DNA from: Sporosarcina sp. FSL W8-0480
GTDB taxonomy: Bacteria > Bacillota > Bacilli > Bacillales_A > Planococcaceae
Direction of reading: 5' to 3'
Assembly (NCBI RefSeq): GCF_037963765.1
Contig: NZ_CP150166.1
Location: 2,797,501-2,861,500, forward strand
Length of the DNA stretch: 64,000 nt
The notes below the pieces were generated by a model, which saw nothing but the letters and a program-made list of their open reading frames with translations, was not told the DNA's origin and made no database searches. Positions within the stretch are counted from its first letter, which is position 1. The number at the start of each line of letters is the position of its first letter. The position numbers were made by a program, and so were the translations under genes. This document shows, piece after piece, positions 61,651-64,000 of this stretch.

Positions 61651-61801
61651 GTTGATTGAAGCGGAGAGCGGCGACTCCTGCGGGAATAGCAAAAGCCGTG
61701 ACGAAGAACGGCTTTTGCGAGTAAAAGCGAAGCGTTACGAGCATGAATGAGGAGGCTGAAGCCATGCCCGCGGAAAGCGTCCGCTCGCAGCGTAAATCAA
61801 C
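61651..61801. repeat. Dispersed GC-rich repeat, copy 3, inverted
   Basis: Begins gttgattgaagcggagagcg and ends taaatcaac, in reverse orientation to copies 1 and 2. Contains gaggctgaagccatgcccgc and an extra inner segment with an AAAAGCCGT/ACGGCTTTT hairpin, so it is about 25 bp longer. Follows repeat array C3 directly. Confidence 0.85.
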
Positions 61802-61811
61802 ATTTGTATTT

Positions 61812-63365
61812 TTATTGTTTAACAATATCCTTCAACGACCGTCTAAGAATCTTTCCTGTCGTATTCTTCGGCAACTCACTCAAAAACTCGATCGTCTTCG
61901 GAACTTTATACTTCGCCAAGCGCTTCGCACAAAATGCCTTCAGCTTCTCAACATCTCGCTCAGCACCTTCTTTCAACACAACAAAAGCCTGAACTTCCTC
62001 GCCAAAATCAGCATCCGGTACCCCAATCACTGCCGCCTCAACAACATCACGATGCTCAAACAACACTTCCTCAACTTCACGCGGATACACATTATACCCG
62101 CCAACAATAATCATATCCTTCTTGCGGTCAACAATATAAAAATACCCATTCTCATCTTGCCGCGCCATATCCCCTGTATACAACCACCCATCGCGGATTG
62201 CGGCTGCCGTCTCCTCAGGCATCTTATAATACCCTTTCATCACATTCGGTCCCCGGACGACAAGTTCACCGACCTCACCGACAGGCACTTCATCCCCGAA
62301 CTCATCCACTACTTTATTTTCCACATTCAAAATACTTCTTCCTATCGAGCCAGGAACGCGTTCCCGGTCAAGCGGATTGAAGCAAGTGACAGGAGACGCT
62401 TCTGAAAGACCGTATCCTTCCGAAATTTTCACATCGAACTTGTTTTCAAAGTTCTCCAATAGCGCCACAGGCAATGATGCCCCACCTGAAATGGCAATCC
62501 GAATCGTTTCAAAATCCTTCGCCGACCCTTCAGGGAACTGATAAAGGAAATTGAACATCGTCGGAACGCCTGCAAATACGGTAGCATGCTGCGCCTTAAT
62601 TGACTCGAACACTTCAGCAGGACTGAACTTCGGCATGAGTAAAATCGTCGCACCTTTTAATAATGGTGCATTGACTACGACCGTAAGCGCGAACACATGG
62701 AATACCGGCAGTGTTGCAACGACCCGATCCCCCTCTGAAAATTCCAGATAATCGGCAGTATCTCTTGCATTTGAATATAAATTCTTATGGGTCAACATTG
62801 CGCCTTTCGGGTGTCCAGTCGTTCCCGATGTGTACAAAATGACAGCGGTTTCATTTTCATCAACTTCAATTGGCGCCTTATTTGGCCTGTCCTTCGAAAA
62901 GAAATGCGTGAACTGGCTCACCTTAGTTCTTAGTTCTTCCGGTAATTCCGAGATTGAATTTCCGGTTAACGTGCTTGTCTCACAAATAATATAGTGCTCG
63001 ATTGTCGGAAACGAAACAGCAGCCTTCTCGACGAGCGGCAATAACTGATCAACCGCAATGACAACCTTCGCATCGCTATTATGTAGGATATACGAGATTT
63101 CACTTGGCGAATAAATTGGATTGATCGGAACTGCTGTAGCTCCAATCCGCATTGTCGCGTAAAGCGAAACGATGAAATGTGGCGTATTCCCTAATAAAAA
63201 TGCAACATGATCTCCCTTTTTAACCCCTAAATCTTCAAGTCCTTGTGCAAACGTGGACACATGCTTGTCGAACTCGCCGTATGTCGTATCTTTGCCCATG
63301 AAATGATAAGCCGCCTTTTCCGGCTTCAGCTTCGATGTTTCATAAACCTGTGTGACCAAATTCAT
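61812..63365 (-). CDS. Long-chain fatty acid-CoA ligase
   Basis: 517 residues from ATG 63365 (GGGG nine bases before); the open frame to 63446 has no ribosome site. A-domain motifs LYTSGTTGHPKGAML, EGYGLSEASPVTCFN, DGWLYTGDMARQDENGYFYIVDRKKDMIIVGGYNVYPREVEE, and catalytic Lys in KNTTGKILRR. Resembles LcfA/LcfB, which start beta-oxidation. It is a different sub-type from the ligase at 18345, and the two share only the family core. Confidence 0.93.
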   Translation of the reverse strand: MNLVTQVYETSKLKPEKAAYHFMGKDTTYGEFDKHVSTFAQGLEDLGVKKGDHVAFLLGNTPHFIVSLYATMRIGATAVPINPIYSPSEISYILHNSDAKVVIAVDQLLPLVEKAAVSFPTIEHYIICETSTLTGNSISELPEELRTKVSQFTHFFSKDRPNKAPIEVDENETAVILYTSGTTGHPKGAMLTHKNLYSNARDTADYLEFSEGDRVVATLPVFHVFALTVVVNAPLLKGATILLMPKFSPAEVFESIKAQHATVFAGVPTMFNFLYQFPEGSAKDFETIRIAISGGASLPVALLENFENKFDVKISEGYGLSEASPVTCFNPLDRERVPGSIGRSILNVENKVVDEFGDEVPVGEVGELVVRGPNVMKGYYKMPEETAAAIRDGWLYTGDMARQDENGYFYIVDRKKDMIIVGGYNVYPREVEEVLFEHRDVVEAAVIGVPDADFGEEVQAFVVLKEGAERDVEKLKAFCAKRLAKYKVPKTIEFLSELPKNTTGKILRRSLKDIVKQ

Positions 63366-63527
63366 ACATAACATCCCCTTCGTTAAAAATGAACAACCAT
63401 TCATAATTCTCTCTATTATTATATAAGAAAAATTAATAGTTAACAATGATTTTTGAAAATCAATTCAAATATTAATAATCGAAATGCCGATAATGCATAA
63501 TTTATTTTAGAAAAAATGTAAAGAAAA

Positions 63528-63565
63528 ACATCGGACTCATGCCTTTTCAGCATTAGCCCGATGTT
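63528..63565 (-). terminator. Terminator after the BceB-like gene
   Basis: AACATCGGgCTaATGC/GCATgAGtCCGATGTT stem and TTTTTC on the minus strand; overlaps the stop codon. Confidence 0.85.
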
Positions 63566-64000
63566 CGGATATGCGCAAGATAGCGCCAGCGAATCAGATA
63601 GAAATAGATGACTTGTAAAATTGTAAATCCAAGCAAGACAAAGATCAGTTCACGGACTATCGAAATCTCGGCGAGTGCATCCCATATGACTTGCAAAGTC
63701 AAAAATGCAAAGGAACTATGCAGCAGCGCCACTCCCCACGGGACAAAAAATTGTGGAATAAGCTGTCGATTGACGATTTTCTTGAACTCCCTGTCTGTAA
63801 TGCCCATGCGCCGAAGAACATCGAATTGCTTCCGGTCACTGTCTAAAGAAGTATACAAGCGGAAGTAAATGAAACTTCCTGCCGCAAGCAGGAAAACTCC
63901 CGCCAACAATAAACCGATGAAAAGCAATAAGGTGAATGTTGTTCGGATGACGGAATAGTTCCGCCCCGGATTATCAAATGTGTAATTAAGTTCATGGGTC
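63553..64000 (-). CDS. FtsX-like permease of a BceAB-type ABC transporter, C-terminal part
   Basis: The open frame enters from beyond the window edge; 148 visible residues. A short extracytoplasmic piece (THELNYTFDNPGRNYSV), then three to four membrane segments with the FtsX-domain stretch YTSLDSDRKQFDVLRRMGITDREFKKIVNRQLIPQFFVPW, which is characteristic of BceB/VraG-type permeases in bacitracin/antimicrobial peptide detoxification. A cognate ATPase and two-component system would be expected outside the window. Confidence 0.88.
   Translation of the reverse strand, partial: THELNYTFDNPGRNYSVIRTTFTLLLFIGLLLAGVFLLAAGSFIYFRLYTSLDSDRKQFDVLRRMGITDREFKKIVNRQLIPQFFVPWGVALLHSSFAFLTLQVIWDALAEISIVRELIFVLLGFTILQVIYFYLIRWRYLAHIRTSG

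Noticed and set aside
61743..62405. 220-codon plus-strand frame opposite the fatty-acyl-CoA ligase
   Set aside because: Lies antisense to a gene with complete AMP-ligase motifs, begins inside the dispersed repeat, and has no recognisable domain.
1..64000. tRNA, rRNA, riboswitch or intact insertion sequence
   Set aside because: I saw no cloverleaf genes, rRNA segments, T-box or known riboswitch cores, and no transposase frame on either strand; small structured RNAs could be missed by eye.

Overview
The window looks like the chromosome of a low-to-mid G+C, flagellated member of the Bacillales, most likely Planococcaceae (Sporosarcina or a close relative). That is an inference from gene order, strong AGGAGG-type ribosome binding sites, sigma-D promoters, lipoproteins and Bacillus-like proteins; no rRNA or other taxonomic marker is present. 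The backbone follows the well-known Bacillus subtilis order ftsX-ftsE-cccB-prfB-secA-hpf-fliT-fliS-fliD-flaG-hag-csrA-fliW-flgL-flgK-flgN-flgM-yvyF-comFC-comFA-degV, almost all on the minus strand, but it is split open between flaG (15.3 kb) and hag (45.8 kb) by about 29 kb of accessory DNA.

Layout. 0-5.3 kb: a truncated C-terminal processing protease, a ResA-like thioredoxin with a membrane partner, and a coiled-coil M23 peptidase with FtsX and FtsE (cell-wall hydrolysis at division or elongation). 5.5-10.7 kb: cytochrome c551, release factor 2 with its programmed frameshift, SecA and the hibernation factor Hpf. 10.9-15.6 kb: PilZ and chemoreceptor genes, then fliT-fliS-fliD-flaG from a sigma-D promoter. 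15.8-35.9 kb: a cytosolic GGT-like enzyme, an acyl-CoA ligase/SDR/hydrolase/KAS III-like catabolic set joined to a Liv-type ABC importer, a 1066-residue MalT-like/BTAD regulator, and a string of small stand-alone genes including a phage-derived fragment. 36.5-44.9 kb: a visibly AT-richer island with a four-gene phosphonate pathway (phosphonopyruvate decarboxylase, MobA-like nucleotidyltransferase, PEP mutase, phosphonoacetaldehyde reductase), a TagB/TagF-like transferase and a GT2-TPR glycosyltransferase. Two decayed flagellin 3' ends bracket the phosphonate genes, and the intact flagellin gene stands directly upstream of the glycosyltransferases. 45-53.8 kb: hag, csrA-fliW, flgL-flgK-flgN-flgM, yvyF-comFC-comFA and degV. 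53.9-64 kb: enoyl-CoA hydratase, a TetR gene beside a dead ABC exporter, a GNAT gene, an S9 peptidase, divergent citA/citR, a fatty-acyl-CoA ligase and the end of a BceB-like permease.

The most interesting system is the island next to hag. PEP is predicted to become phosphonopyruvate, then phosphonoacetaldehyde, then 2-hydroxyethylphosphonate; a cytidylyltransferase could activate it to a CMP-phosphonate, and the CDP-glycerol-transferase-like protein could move it onto a glycan built by the GT2-TPR enzyme. Position suggests that the acceptor is flagellin, giving a phosphonate-capped flagellar glycan, but another surface polymer is possible. A second theme is three sequence families of short tandem repeats with 20- or 21-bp periods (two DNA turns) in five intergenic sites, plus a dispersed GC-rich repeat of about 120-150 bp in three places.
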